From: Sulfurimicrobium lacus
GTDB lineage: Bacteria > Pseudomonadota > Gammaproteobacteria > Burkholderiales > Sulfuricellaceae
Assembly (NCBI RefSeq): GCF_011764585.1
Contig: NZ_AP022853.1
Span: 603,501-667,500 of the forward strand
DNA: 64,000 nucleotides
Direction of reading: 5' to 3'
The notes below the pieces were generated by a model, which made no database searches, was not told the origin of the DNA, and worked only from the letters and a program-made list of their open reading frames with translations. Both the position numbers and the translations under genes were made by a program. Shown in pieces: positions 8,068-15,847 of this stretch (positions within the stretch are counted from its first letter, which is position 1; every line of letters begins with the position of its first letter).

Positions 8068-8952
8068 ATGAACGAAGACAACGACACCAATCAGGTAGAG
8101 GAAGCAGAAGAGGAACAGCCCCACGCCATGTGGTCGGGAATCATCGCCTTCGGCCTGGTAAGCCTGCCGGTAAGCCTGTTCCCCGCCCAGCGCGGAAAGG
8201 TCGCCCTGAAAATGGTCGATCCGGAGGGGACGCTGCTCAAGCGGCAATTCTTCTGTGCCGATGACAACCGGGCGCTGGAACGGGACGATATCGTGCGCAG
8301 TTACGAGATCGAGAAGTACCACTACGTGGTAGTCGAAGATGAAGAGCTGGAAGCGCTGGAGCCGAAGAAGTCGCGCGAGATCGACCTGAAACGGTTTGTG
8401 CCCCTCGGTGCTATCAATCCGGTCTACTTCGAACGCGCCTATTTTCTGGTCCCCGACAGCGATACCACCAAGGCCTACCGCCTGCTGGCCAAGAGCATGG
8501 AAGACGAGCAGAAGGCCGGCATCGCCACCTTTGTGATGCGGGGCAAGGATTACCTGGTGGCCATCATCGCCGAGGGGGGCATCCTGCGTGCGGAGACGCT
8601 GCGCTTTCACGATGAATTGCGCACGCCCGAGCAGGTCGGGCTGCCCCGGCGACAAGCCGGCGACAAGGAGGTTACCGAAAAGATGCGCGCAGCCATCGGC
8701 AAGTTGACGCGCCAGCATTTCGACGCCGAACTCCTGAGCGACCCGCACGTGAAGAGCCTTCAGCAGCACATCGCGGAGAAGCTCAAATCCGGCACCGACG
8801 TGCTGCATGCGCCTGCGGAACCCGAAGCCGCCGAGGCCGAAAGCAACGTGATCGACCTCATGCAGGTGCTCAAGGAACGTCTGCAGGGGAGGGCGCCCCA
8901 ACCCGCGAAACCGCAGCCTGCTGCGAACCGGGGGAAGCCGCGCGGGCGGTGA
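8068..8952 (+). CDS. ku: DNA end-binding protein Ku, second copy
   Basis: The 294-residue Ku paralogue has the conserved start HAMWSGIIAFGLVSLPVSLF, the segment VRSYEIEKYHYVVVEDEELEALEPKKSREIDL, and a basic, proline-rich tail (QPAKPQPAANRGKPRGR) of the kind that can extend DNA contacts. It diverges from the first Ku throughout, including an acidic N-terminal extension (EEAEEEQP). Two adjacent ku genes allow homo- or heterodimers. It is the last gene of the ligD operon and converges on msrB with only 13 bases between stops. Confidence 0.95.
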   Translation: MNEDNDTNQVEEAEEEQPHAMWSGIIAFGLVSLPVSLFPAQRGKVALKMVDPEGTLLKRQFFCADDNRALERDDIVRSYEIEKYHYVVVEDEELEALEPKKSREIDLKRFVPLGAINPVYFERAYFLVPDSDTTKAYRLLAKSMEDEQKAGIATFVMRGKDYLVAIIAEGGILRAETLRFHDELRTPEQVGLPRRQAGDKEVTEKMRAAIGKLTRQHFDAELLSDPHVKSLQQHIAEKLKSGTDVLHAPAEPEAAEAESNVIDLMQVLKERLQGRAPQPAKPQPAANRGKPRGR

Positions 8953-8965
8953 CCGGTGCGGCAGC

Positions 8966-9421
8966 CTATTCGAAAAGTTTCAGGTATTCCCCGTAGCCTT
9001 CCTTCACCAGGTCTTCCCTGGCGATGAAGCGCAGCGACGCCGAGTTCATGCAGTAGCGCTGGCCGGTCGGGGCCGGGCCGTCGTCGAACAGGTGTCCCAA
9101 GTGCGAGTCGCTGTGCGTGCTGCGCACTTCGACGCGCGTCATGAAGTGCGAGTTGTCCCGGTGCAGGGCCACATTCGCCGGATCGAGCGCGCGGGTAAAG
9201 CTCGGCCAGCCGGTGCCGGAATCGAACTTGTCGCGCGAGCTGAACAGCGGCTTGCCCGACACGATGTCGACGTAGATGCCTGGACTCTTGTTGTTCCAGT
9301 AGGCGTTGTGGAACGCCATCTCGGTGCCGTTTTCCTGCGTGACGTGGAACTGCTCCGGGGTGAGGCGTTTTTTCAGTTCCTCGGCATCGGGTTTGTCGCT
9401 ACTGGCGTTGTCGCGTGTCAT
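8966..9421 (-). CDS. msrB: Peptide-methionine (R)-S-oxide reductase MsrB, zinc-free type
   Basis: MsrB reduces the R-epimer of methionine sulfoxide, complementing MsrA. The 151 residues include [26 protein letters not shown] and the catalytic cysteine in [11 protein letters not shown]. The two CxxC pairs that bind structural zinc in many MsrB proteins are absent; positions read [12 protein letters not shown], as in zinc-free forms. No signal peptide is seen, so this is cytosolic whereas MsrA is exported. A very strong ribosome site (AAGGAGG) precedes the ATG at 9421. Its upstream region is occupied by a long palindromic repeat (9458-9536). Confidence 0.95.
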   Translation of the reverse strand: MTRDNASSDKPDAEELKKRLTPEQFHVTQENGTEMAFHNAYWNNKSPGIYVDIVSGKPLFSSRDKFDSGTGWPSFTRALDPANVALHRDNSHFMTRVEVRSTHSDSHLGHLFDDGPAPTGQRYCMNSASLRFIAREDLVKEGYGEYLKLFE

Positions 9422-9457
9422 TTTTCAATTCCTCCTTTCAATCAAAAAATTGATTTG

Positions 9458-9536
9458 AACCACGGTGAACACGGAGGACACGGAGAAGGCCCGTCTTGCG
9501 TTTTTTTATTCCGTGTCCTCCGTGTTCTCCGTGGTT
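9458..9536. repeat. Palindromic repeat, CCACGG-type, copy A
   Basis: The arms at 9458-9484 and 9510-9536 are complementary at 26 of 27 positions and are built from a short periodic unit (ACACGGAGG). This is the GC-shifted version of the CCACAGAGAACACAGAG repeat found again at 10722-10846 and 22751-22872. It lies upstream of msrB, and the stop codon of the acyltransferase gene falls inside its right edge. Confidence 0.85.
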
Positions 9537-10677
9537 AACAGTTTTTCCCAACTTGTTTGAACGGACTTCGCTCGTTGAGTTCGTCCATGTAGAAGCTCAT
9601 GCCGCGCGTTTCGCGCCGGAGATAGTCGTCCACCACCGCCGCGAAGCGCGGATGGGCCAGCCAGTGCGCGGACCAGGTGGTCTCGGGCAGGAAGCCGCGC
9701 GACAGCTTGTGCTCGCCCTGCGCGCCGCCCTCGAAGACTGAGATCCTGCGTTCGATGCAAAATTCAATGGCCTGGTAGTAGCAGGCTTCGAAATGCAGGC
9801 CGGGGTGGTATTCCAGCGCGCCCCAGGAGCGGCCGTAGAGCGCCTCCTGATGGTAGAAGTTGAGCGCGCTGGCGATGGGCTGTCCGTCGCGCAACGCCAT
9901 CACCAGCAGCACGTTGTCCGCCATGCTGGCGCCGATGCGGCGGAAGAAGTCCAGGTTGAGTGCTTGCGGCGAGTTGTACTGCAGGTGCGTCCGGGCGTAG
10001 CAGCGTTCGAAAAATATCCAGTGCGCGTCGCTGATCTTGTCGCAGCTCAAATGTTCGAACGTGATGCCGGCGTCCTTCACCTTGCGCCGCTCCTGCCTGA
10101 TGCGCTTGCGCTTGTCGTGGCTCATGCCGGCGAGGTAGGCGTCGAAATCGGCGTAGCCGGGGTTGCGCCAGTGGAATTGCATGCCCTGGCGCAGCATCAT
10201 GCCCTCGCGCTGCATCTCCTGCGCCTGGTCCTCGGGCGGAAACAGGCAGTGCAGCGACGAGACGCCCAATTCCTGCGCCAGCCGCAGGGCGGCATGCAGC
10301 AAGGCGGCGCGCAGTTCGGGCGTGGGTGCCAGGATGCGCAGGCCGGTCACCGGCGTGAACGGCACGGCGCACAGCAGCTTCGGGTAGTAGTCCAGCCCCT
10401 GGCGCTGGTAGGCTTCGGCCCACGCCCAGTCGAACACGAATTCGCCCCACGAGTGCGATTTGAGGTAGAGCGGCATGGCGCCGACCAGTTCGCCCCCCTG
10501 CCACAGCGTGAGGAACTGCGCGCGCCAGCCGGTCTCGGGCGTGGCGCAGCCGCTTTCCTGCAAGGCGCTGAAGAAAGCGTGCGAAAGAAAAGGGTTGCTG
10601 CCGGCCAGCGCATTCCATTGCGCGGCGGGAATGTCGCTAATGGTCTCGACGATGCGGAGGATGGGGGGCTGCGACAC
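9535..10677 (-). CDS. GNAT/FemAB-like N-acyltransferase (COG3146 type)
   Basis: The 380-residue protein resembles the predicted N-acyltransferase family with a FemAB-like double GNAT fold. Recognisable pieces are FLSHAFFSALQESGCATPETGW, FDAYLAGMSHDKRKRIRQERRK, and the conserved C-terminal FEACYYQAIEFCIERRISVFEGGAQGEHKLSRGF. The substrate is unknown; relatives are described only as peptidoglycan- or lipid-related acyltransferases. The stop codon (TAA at 9537-9535) lies at the edge of palindromic repeat copy A, so the repeat may have defined the C-terminus. The gene is divergent from selO, with repeat copy B between them. Confidence 0.85.
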   Translation of the reverse strand: MSQPPILRIVETISDIPAAQWNALAGSNPFLSHAFFSALQESGCATPETGWRAQFLTLWQGGELVGAMPLYLKSHSWGEFVFDWAWAEAYQRQGLDYYPKLLCAVPFTPVTGLRILAPTPELRAALLHAALRLAQELGVSSLHCLFPPEDQAQEMQREGMMLRQGMQFHWRNPGYADFDAYLAGMSHDKRKRIRQERRKVKDAGITFEHLSCDKISDAHWIFFERCYARTHLQYNSPQALNLDFFRRIGASMADNVLLVMALRDGQPIASALNFYHQEALYGRSWGALEYHPGLHFEACYYQAIEFCIERRISVFEGGAQGEHKLSRGFLPETTWSAHWLAHPRFAAVVDDYLRRETRGMSFYMDELNERSPFKQVGKNC

Positions 10678-10721
10678 TTTTGTTTAACCTCTGGTCGGGA
10701 TTTCGGCTTAAAAAAGATCTG

Positions 10722-10846
10722 GCCACAGAGAACACAGAGATCACAGAGAAAGACATGTGCGGCACCGGATTGGGGTTCATTCGAGAGCATCCACGCCAAG
10801 AGCAACAACGCCCTGATCTCTCTGTGTCCTCTGTGTTCTCTGTGGC
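10722..10846. repeat. Palindromic repeat, CCACAGAG-type, copy B
   Basis: The left arm at 10722-10751 (starting GCCACAGAGAACACAGAG) and the right arm at 10817-10846 are near-perfect inverted copies separated by about 65 bases of non-repeated sequence. It is the same family as copies A and C. It lies between the divergent acyltransferase and selO genes. The interior reads as nothing recognisable. Confidence 0.85.
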
Positions 10847-10907
10847 TAAAATATTTTTCAAAACTTGATTCTAGCCGAATCGGACAAAGTTTACTAAATC
10901 ACTCGGC

Positions 10908-10913
10908 TATAAT
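10908..10913 (+). promoter_or_regulatory. Perfect -10 hexamer abutting the selO start
   Basis: TATAAT at 10908-10913 overlaps the upstream ATG at 10912, so that ATG is unlikely to be translated. Transcription from this -10 would begin about 10920, at the ATG at 10921, predicting a leaderless mRNA. No good -35 hexamer is seen at the right distance, so the promoter is tentative. Confidence 0.45.
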
Positions 10914-10920
10914 GTATCCC

Positions 10921-12390
10921 ATGAAAAAACTCGATCAGCTCAATTTCGCCAACAGCTTTGCCCGGCTGTCGGAGACCTTCCACAGCCGCCTTGCGCCGAC
11001 GCCCCTGCCCGACCCCTACCTGGTGAGCTTCAACGCCGATGCGGCGCAGCTGATCGACATGGACCACGGCGAAGCCGGGCGCGCCGATTTCGCCGAGCAT
11101 TTCATCGGCAACCGCCTCCTGCCGGGCAGCGAGCCGCTCGCCATGCTCTACGCCGGCCACCAGTTCGGCCACTACGTGCAGCAGCTGGGCGACGGGCGCG
11201 CTATCCTGCTGGGCGAGGTGAAAAACAAGGCGGGCGAGTCCTGGGAGGTCCAGCTCAAGGGCGCTGGCACCACCCCCTATTCGCGCAGCGGCGACGGCCG
11301 CGCCGTGCTGCGTTCCAGCATCCGCGAATACCTGTGTTCGGAAGCCATGCACGGCCTCGGCATCCCGACCACGCGCGCGCTGTGCATCGTCGGCAGCGAC
11401 CAGGAGGTGTACCGCGAATCCATCGAAAGCGCCGCCGTGGTGACGCGCATGGCGCCGTCCCACGTGCGCTTCGGCTCGTTCGAGGTGTTCTACTACCGCA
11501 AGCAGCAGGCGCCCATCGCGCAGCTGGCGGACTACGTCATCGAGCGGCATTTCCCCCACCTCGCCGCAGCGCCGGACAAGTACCCCCAGTTCCTCGGCGA
11601 AGTGGTGGCGCGCACCGCGCAGCTGATGGCCAAGTGGCAGGCGGTAGGCTTCGCCCACGGCGTGATGAACACCGACAACATGTCCATCCTCGGCCTGACT
11701 TTCGACTACGGCCCGTTCGGCTTCATGGACAGCTACAACCCCGGCTATGTGTGCAATCACTCCGACCACGGCGGGCGCTACGCCTTCGACCAGCAGCCGC
11801 ACATCGGCCTGTGGAACCTCACCGCCCTGGCGCAGGCGCTGACGCCGATCCTCGCGGTGGACGACGCCAACGCGGCGCTGATGCGCTATGAAGCGATTTT
11901 CGGCGAACATTACCTGGAACTGATGCGCGCCAAGCTCGGGCTGGCGAGCGCCCGTCCCGACGACGCCGCGCTGGTGGAAAAGCTGCTGGAAATCATGCAG
12001 GCCAACCGGGTCGATTACACCCACCTGTTCCGCAGCCTGGGAAATTTCGATTCCGCACCGGGCGCGGAAAACCCCAGGCTGCGCGACCAGTTCATCGACC
12101 GCGCCGCCTTCGACGCCTGGGCCGAAGCCTACCGCGCCCGCCTGCAAGCCGAGCAGAGCACAGATGCCGAGCGCAAAGAGCGCATGGACCGCGTCAACCC
12201 GAAATACATCCTGCGCAATTACCTGGCCCAGGTCGCCATCCGCAAGGCGGAGGAATCACGCGATTTTTCCGAAGTCGAGCGTCTGCTGGCGCTGCTCAAG
12301 CGCCCGTTCGACGAACAGCCGGAGATGGAAAGCTACGCCGCCCTGCCGCCCGACTGGGCGCAACATATCGAAGTGAGCTGCTCGTCATGA
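10921..12390 (+). CDS. selO: Protein adenylyltransferase SelO
   Basis: SelO is a pseudokinase-fold enzyme that transfers AMP to Ser, Thr and Tyr residues of redox-linked proteins. The 489 residues show the family signatures AGHQFGHYVQQLGDGRA, KGAGTTPYSRSGDGRAVLRSS, GVMNTDNMSILGLTFDYGP and NPKYILRNY. The C-terminus ends VSCSS; some homologues have selenocysteine at the corresponding place, here it is ordinary cysteine. The start is taken at 10921 because the ATG at 10912 overlaps a TATAAT box. The final ATGA is shared with the next gene, suggesting co-translation with a methyltransferase-like protein. Confidence 0.95.
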   Translation: MKKLDQLNFANSFARLSETFHSRLAPTPLPDPYLVSFNADAAQLIDMDHGEAGRADFAEHFIGNRLLPGSEPLAMLYAGHQFGHYVQQLGDGRAILLGEVKNKAGESWEVQLKGAGTTPYSRSGDGRAVLRSSIREYLCSEAMHGLGIPTTRALCIVGSDQEVYRESIESAAVVTRMAPSHVRFGSFEVFYYRKQQAPIAQLADYVIERHFPHLAAAPDKYPQFLGEVVARTAQLMAKWQAVGFAHGVMNTDNMSILGLTFDYGPFGFMDSYNPGYVCNHSDHGGRYAFDQQPHIGLWNLTALAQALTPILAVDDANAALMRYEAIFGEHYLELMRAKLGLASARPDDAALVEKLLEIMQANRVDYTHLFRSLGNFDSAPGAENPRLRDQFIDRAAFDAWAEAYRARLQAEQSTDAERKERMDRVNPKYILRNYLAQVAIRKAEESRDFSEVERLLALLKRPFDEQPEMESYAALPPDWAQHIEVSCSS

Positions 12391-12986
12391 AACCCTACGC
12401 CGAATCCTGCGAACAAAACCGCGACCCCATCCTGACCGTGCTGCAGTCGGTTTTCGCCGACCGCAAGCAGGTGCTGGAAATCGCCAGCGGCACCGGGCAG
12501 CACGCCGTGTACTTCGGCGCGGCGCTGCCCCACCTGACCTGGCAGACCAGCGAACTGCCCGTCAACCACGCCGGCATCCACGCCTGGCTGGACGAAGCGC
12601 AACTGCCCAACGTGCTGCCGCCGCTGGCCATCGACGTGAACGACGCGGCATGGCCGCTGGAAAGAGTCGACGCGATCTTCAACGCCAATACCGTGCACAT
12701 CGTTGCGTGGCCCGCGGTGGAGCGCATGTTCGCGGGCATCGGGCGCGTGCTGGAGGTGGGCGGATGCTTGTGCCTGTACGGGCCGTTCAACTACCGCGGG
12801 GCTTTCACTTCGGAAAGCAACGCGCGCTTCGATGCCTGGCTCAAGGCACGCGATCCGGAAAGCGGGGTGCGGGATTTCGAGGCGGTCAATCAGCTGGCGG
12901 TGAGTCAGGGACTGGTTCTGGTGCAGGATATAGCCATGCCGGCCAACAACCGCAGCCTGGTGTGGCGGAAGGTGGATGCTGGTTAA
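12387..12986 (+). CDS. DUF938 family SAM-dependent methyltransferase-like protein
   Basis: This 199-residue class I methyltransferase fold protein matches the DUF938 pattern: MKPYAESCEQNRDPIL at the start, the SAM loop VLEIASGTGQHAVYF, WQTSELPVNHAGIHAW, and the late GPFNYRGAFTSESNARFDAWLKARDPESGVRDFEAVN. The substrate is unknown. The ATG overlaps the selO stop, so the two are probably co-expressed. A weak hairpin follows before the convergent accessory genes. Confidence 0.88.
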   Translation: MKPYAESCEQNRDPILTVLQSVFADRKQVLEIASGTGQHAVYFGAALPHLTWQTSELPVNHAGIHAWLDEAQLPNVLPPLAIDVNDAAWPLERVDAIFNANTVHIVAWPAVERMFAGIGRVLEVGGCLCLYGPFNYRGAFTSESNARFDAWLKARDPESGVRDFEAVNQLAVSQGLVLVQDIAMPANNRSLVWRKVDAG

Positions 12987-12991
12987 CTGCG

Positions 12992-13024
12992 CTATAGAAA
13001 AGCCCATTTTTGAGTTTTCTACAG
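12992..13024. terminator. AT-rich hairpin between convergent genes
   Basis: TAGAAAA (12995-13001) and TTTTCTA (13015-13021) form a 7-bp stem with a 13-base loop, extended by GCT/AGC with one mismatch. It lies between the convergent methyltransferase and hicB genes and ends in T-rich sequence. It is a possible weak bidirectional terminator. Confidence 0.35.
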
Positions 13025-13097
13025 CGTCAACGTGAAGCTAAAGGGGTGCGCCGCAGGCGCGTCCCAGCGACGGAAGGGAGCAAACTTGAACGCAGGT

Positions 13098-13310
13098 TTA
13101 GGCTGCGATTTCAAGGTACTCGACGATGCTTGACGGTTGGGGAACGGGCAGACCATCTTCAATGAGCCCCTCGATGTGGAAGCCGATGGCTTCGCGTATT
13201 TCTCGCTCGGTTTCTTCGACGGTAGCGCCGGTAGCGACACAACCGGGTAAATCCGGCACATAGGCTGAATAATTATTTTCCGCCTTCTCGACAACGATTG
13301 CGTAACGCAT
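13098..13310 (-). CDS. HicB-family antitoxin-like protein, orphan
   Basis: The 70-residue protein begins MRYAIVVEKAENNYSAYVPDLPGCVATGAT and continues ETEREIREAIGFHIEGLIEDGLPVP, the HicB partial RNase H-like fold. No DNA-binding domain follows and no HicA toxin ORF is found on either side: downstream is about 110 bases to the convergent methyltransferase, and upstream is a membrane protein. It is therefore a solitary HicB, a common situation in which function is unclear. The start at 13310 is the only one that leaves an intact domain. Confidence 0.8.
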   Translation of the reverse strand: MRYAIVVEKAENNYSAYVPDLPGCVATGATVEETEREIREAIGFHIEGLIEDGLPVPQPSSIVEYLEIAA

Positions 13311-13323
13311 AGGATTAGTCCTT

Positions 13324-13629
13324 TTAGTGTGAGCCATTGGAAAGCCTACGTTGATAGGCCTTGAGGCCGAAATATGCCACCCAAGGAACAACACATGCGG
13401 CGAAAATCCCAACGGCGCTTTGATTTACCAAGAATGTCTCAAAGTCTTTCGGCGTCGAGGGAGAGCGAAGCAAGAATTGAAACAGCAAGTAGACTAACGC
13501 GCCACCGGCGAAGGCAGAAATTGGGCCAACCGTAAACCAAGCGAGGCGCAGGAACCCGCCATGCGTGGACAGGCGCGAAATCAGCACGCTGGGCCAAACT
13601 ATAACGATGGCGAAGAGAAGCGTGCCCAT
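13324..13629 (-). CDS. Small membrane protein, unknown function
   Basis: I do not recognise this protein. From the ATG at 13629 it is 101 residues with three hydrophobic helices (about 2-19, 30-53 and 72-92) and a basic C-terminal tail. An upstream in-frame ATG at 13653 would add eight residues (MRPRARPL) and cannot be excluded. It ends 13 bases before hicB and lies in the lower-GC accessory patch, with codon use less GC-biased than its neighbours. It could be a recently acquired cassette-type gene. Confidence 0.5.
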   Translation of the reverse strand: MGTLLFAIVIVWPSVLISRLSTHGGFLRLAWFTVGPISAFAGGALVYLLFQFLLRSPSTPKDFETFLVNQSAVGIFAACVVPWVAYFGLKAYQRRLSNGSH

Positions 13630-13668
13630 GAGAGGCCTAGCTCGGGGGCGCAAGCAGGGTTAGAGTGG

Positions 13669-14040
13669 TCATAGCCAGACACCTGTAACCGCCATGCCGC
13701 CAAGAAAAAAAGCGAAAGCAAGCCAAAGCAGATTGATACCTTGAAAAAGATGAATTGCTCTCTTGCCTTGAAAACGCCAGAGGGAATAGGCGATAAGAGC
13801 GACTGGCACAACCAGAAGAAGACGGAACATTTCGCCTAGCTCTGGGCGAGGAGAACCGATCATGCCAACCAAAACGGCGCCTATGCAAAGGACGGAAACG
13901 GTTGCGCCATGCAGCGAAACGGCAATGCGCTGGGCAAGCGACTCAGTAGCCGGCGAAGCGCGGAAATAGACAAGGCTTATAACCAGAGGCACAGACGCGG
14001 CCACCAACCAGAGCATCACTGCAGTCTTGAAAGTAAGCAT
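13669..14040 (-). CDS. Small membrane protein, unknown function
   Basis: I do not recognise this protein. The 123 residues contain four hydrophobic helices (MLTFKTAVMLWLVAASVPLVI, HGATVSVLCIGAVLVGMIG, FRLLLVVPVALIAYSLW, INLLWLAFAFFLGGMAVTG). No ribosome site is obvious before the ATG at 14040. It is followed by GCAGGGTTAG (13654-13663, plus-strand reading), a 10-mer also found immediately after the HNH gene, which hints at recombination core sites. It belongs to the lower-GC patch. Confidence 0.5.
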   Translation of the reverse strand: MLTFKTAVMLWLVAASVPLVISLVYFRASPATESLAQRIAVSLHGATVSVLCIGAVLVGMIGSPRPELGEMFRLLLVVPVALIAYSLWRFQGKRAIHLFQGINLLWLAFAFFLGGMAVTGVWL

Positions 14041-14067
14041 GGGACTTGGTAGCTCGAAAGCAAAATT

Positions 14068-14149
14068 AAAGGGGTCAGCTTCGCATTATTTGCGTGAATC
14101 ACGCTCATTTCTCAATTCCTTTGGAAATAAATTCGAAGCTGCCCCCTTT
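14068..14149. repeat. Palindromic repeat AAAGGGGTCAGCTTCG, copy 1
   Basis: This is an 82-base element with 16-base inverted ends (AAAGGGGTCAGCTTCG at 14068-14083 and its complement at 14134-14149, one mismatch). It is directly repeated at 14226-14307 with strong internal similarity. No transposase is adjacent, so it is a MITE-like or REP-like element. Confidence 0.85.
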
Positions 14150-14225
14150 GACCTGTTGATCGGCATGGTCGTCCGTGTTGATGACCGGGTTAGGGGTTGC
14201 ACACCGCAAGGTTAAGGCTTCAATT

Positions 14226-14307
14226 AAAGGGGTCAGCTTCGCATTCTTTTTCTGAATCACACTCATTTCTCAATTCCTTTGGAAATTAATTCGAAGCTGA
14301 CCCCTTT
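14226..14307. repeat. Palindromic repeat AAAGGGGTCAGCTTCG, copy 2
   Basis: This second 82-base copy has perfect 16-base inverted ends (14226-14241 and 14292-14307). The 76 bases between copies hold no gene. Together the two copies fill most of the gap between the membrane-protein gene and the HNH gene. Confidence 0.85.
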
Positions 14308-14330
14308 AACCCGCTTTAACCCGCGCAGGG

Positions 14331-14984
14331 TTAGGCCGAGCGCCGAACTTCGCGAACCGAACGGTGACCAGCTTTGTAGAGTCCATTTACTTCGCCGTCC
14401 AATGATGAGCACCGCACAGCGTAACCATCCAACAGTACCTTGTGCATCATGGTTGTTTCATCGACTTCTTCGCTAGCTTTTTTGGTATTTCCACCGGTTC
14501 CTCCCGGGGATATTCGAAATGCAATTTTTCCAGTTTCGCGGCATTTCATTTTCACAGGGTAGATTTCTTTCCCTGATTTCAGAACGAAACAAAATGCGCG
14601 CGAGAAGCGGTCTTGATCTCTGGCCACAACATGATCCTTTGATGTCTTTAGTTTTCCAGCATTTTTCTTGAAATTACATTCATAACATTCTGCCTGGATA
14701 TTTGAGATGGCATCAGAGCCTCCGTGGAATATAGGGATCTTGTGACCTTTGGTCCACGTATTCTTGTACCGTGAGTCCGGTCTGGGCGGCACTTCCGGCC
14801 AATTTCGGCCGCACACTGCACATGTCGGGCTTCTCGCGAGCAATGCTTCCCATTCTTCTTTCGTGTGGGAACCTCCATTCGCCTTTATTCGTTCAGCGCG
14901 GACGATAGCTCTCTTGTTTCTGCAATCCATGCAGCGATTCCAGCTATTGAATCTTGAACTGCCACATTTGGTACAAGTCGGCAT
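14331..14984 (-). CDS. HNH endonuclease-like protein with zinc ribbon
   Basis: The 217-residue protein has an N-terminal zinc-ribbon-like pair of CxxC motifs (CTKCGS, CMDC), a second pair (CAVC ... CYEC), and an HNH core (TKGHKIPIFHGGSDAISNIQAECYECNFKKN). HNH proteins cut DNA, often in mobile elements or defence. I start at the ATG at 14984 (MPTCTKCG). The reading can be extended to 15071, but the added residues translate a structured sequence that looks like an integron attC site. The stop codon lies inside GTTAGGC (14330-14336). The C-terminal 90 residues are unrecognised. Confidence 0.65.
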   Translation of the reverse strand: MPTCTKCGSSRFNSWNRCMDCRNKRAIVRAERIKANGGSHTKEEWEALLARSPTCAVCGRNWPEVPPRPDSRYKNTWTKGHKIPIFHGGSDAISNIQAECYECNFKKNAGKLKTSKDHVVARDQDRFSRAFCFVLKSGKEIYPVKMKCRETGKIAFRISPGGTGGNTKKASEEVDETTMMHKVLLDGYAVRCSSLDGEVNGLYKAGHRSVREVRRSA

Positions 14985-14995
14985 AAAGGGCGTAG

Positions 14996-15063
14996 GCTCA
15001 ACGTTGTAGCTCCGCCGACGGACAAGTTGTAGCTGGCCGGTCCTCTGGAGCGAGCAGTTAGAA
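14996..15063 (-). other. attC-like recombination site (tentative)
   Basis: On the minus strand this 68-base stretch starts TTCTAAC and ends GTTGAGC. The latter fits the integron core GTTRRRY; the former misses RYYYAAC at one position. Inside are inverted pairs GCTCC/GGAGC and GGACC/GGTCC-type arms with a short loop, giving an attC-like fold. It lies exactly between the lipoprotein gene and the HNH gene start, as an attC would. No integrase gene is in the window. Confidence 0.35.
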
Positions 15064-15074
15064 CACGACATGCG

Positions 15075-15653
15075 TCACTGCAGCATTGCCGTTTGCAGGT
15101 CGGCCAGAAATTGTTCAATATTGGTTTTGACGGATCGCACAAATGCTAGACGTGCGCGAACCGCACCGACGAATGCCTCACTTGTTTCCGCCGATCCGTG
15201 GGATTCGATCGTTTTCGAGTATGCGTCTACTCCCGTCTCACGATCCATCAATCTATATCGGGCAGCTATATCGTAATCAACGGTAGCAAGGCCATTCATC
15301 TCTACCTTTTGTATCTCCACAATCAAGGAAATTTTCCTCTGCGCGTTGTCCCGAAAAATTAGACTTTGACTGAGCGCATCATTTAGAGCCGTCTCCCACT
15401 GACGAGTGATTGGAACCCCAGTCCCCGTGGATGTTTGGTAGAACTGATCCCCGATGGTGTTCTCAACTCGGAACCAGTTCACGTCCCCCGTCCGCTGATT
15501 CGTCGGCGCGGTCTTGACAGTGATCGTTTTTAGCTCGGCGTCGAACTTTCTTTTGGACTGCATTACGGTGTCGGGATTGAATTCCAATGGCGAAGGAGTA
15601 GCGCAGGCCGCCAACAAGCTCGCCAAGCAAATGACCATTGCTGTTTTTATCAT
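15075..15653 (-). CDS. Predicted lipoprotein, unknown function
   Basis: The 192-residue protein has a lipoprotein signal peptide (MIKTAMVICLASLLAACATPS, lipobox LAAC) followed by a soluble alpha/beta domain without recognised motifs. Acylation at the cysteine near residue 17 should tether it to the membrane facing the periplasm. The region is lower in GC than the genome norm. It lies directly upstream of the HNH gene in the same direction. I cannot assign a function. Confidence 0.6.
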   Translation of the reverse strand: MIKTAMVICLASLLAACATPSPLEFNPDTVMQSKRKFDAELKTITVKTAPTNQRTGDVNWFRVENTIGDQFYQTSTGTGVPITRQWETALNDALSQSLIFRDNAQRKISLIVEIQKVEMNGLATVDYDIAARYRLMDRETGVDAYSKTIESHGSAETSEAFVGAVRARLAFVRSVKTNIEQFLADLQTAMLQ

Positions 15654-15847
15654 TTTGGATATGTTTCCTGAGTTCTAACGATATATGCGATGCAATTATA
15701 GAGGCTCAATCCGCTGCATGACAGCAGGTTTGTTGCGGGGCATGCCGGTTTATCTGCATGCAATCCGGGCAGGCATGGCGAAAAGTGGATCAACCCCGAC
15801 CTTCGGGGGTAAGATTGCAGCAACCAACTCCTGCTAACGAGTCCACG

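Noticed and set aside
9458-9536. CRISPR-like short periodic repeats
   Set aside because: The units form a single inverted hairpin without spacers of constant length; there are no cas genes.
13098-13310. Complete hicAB toxin-antitoxin pair
   Set aside because: No HicA-like ORF lies on either side of hicB in any frame.
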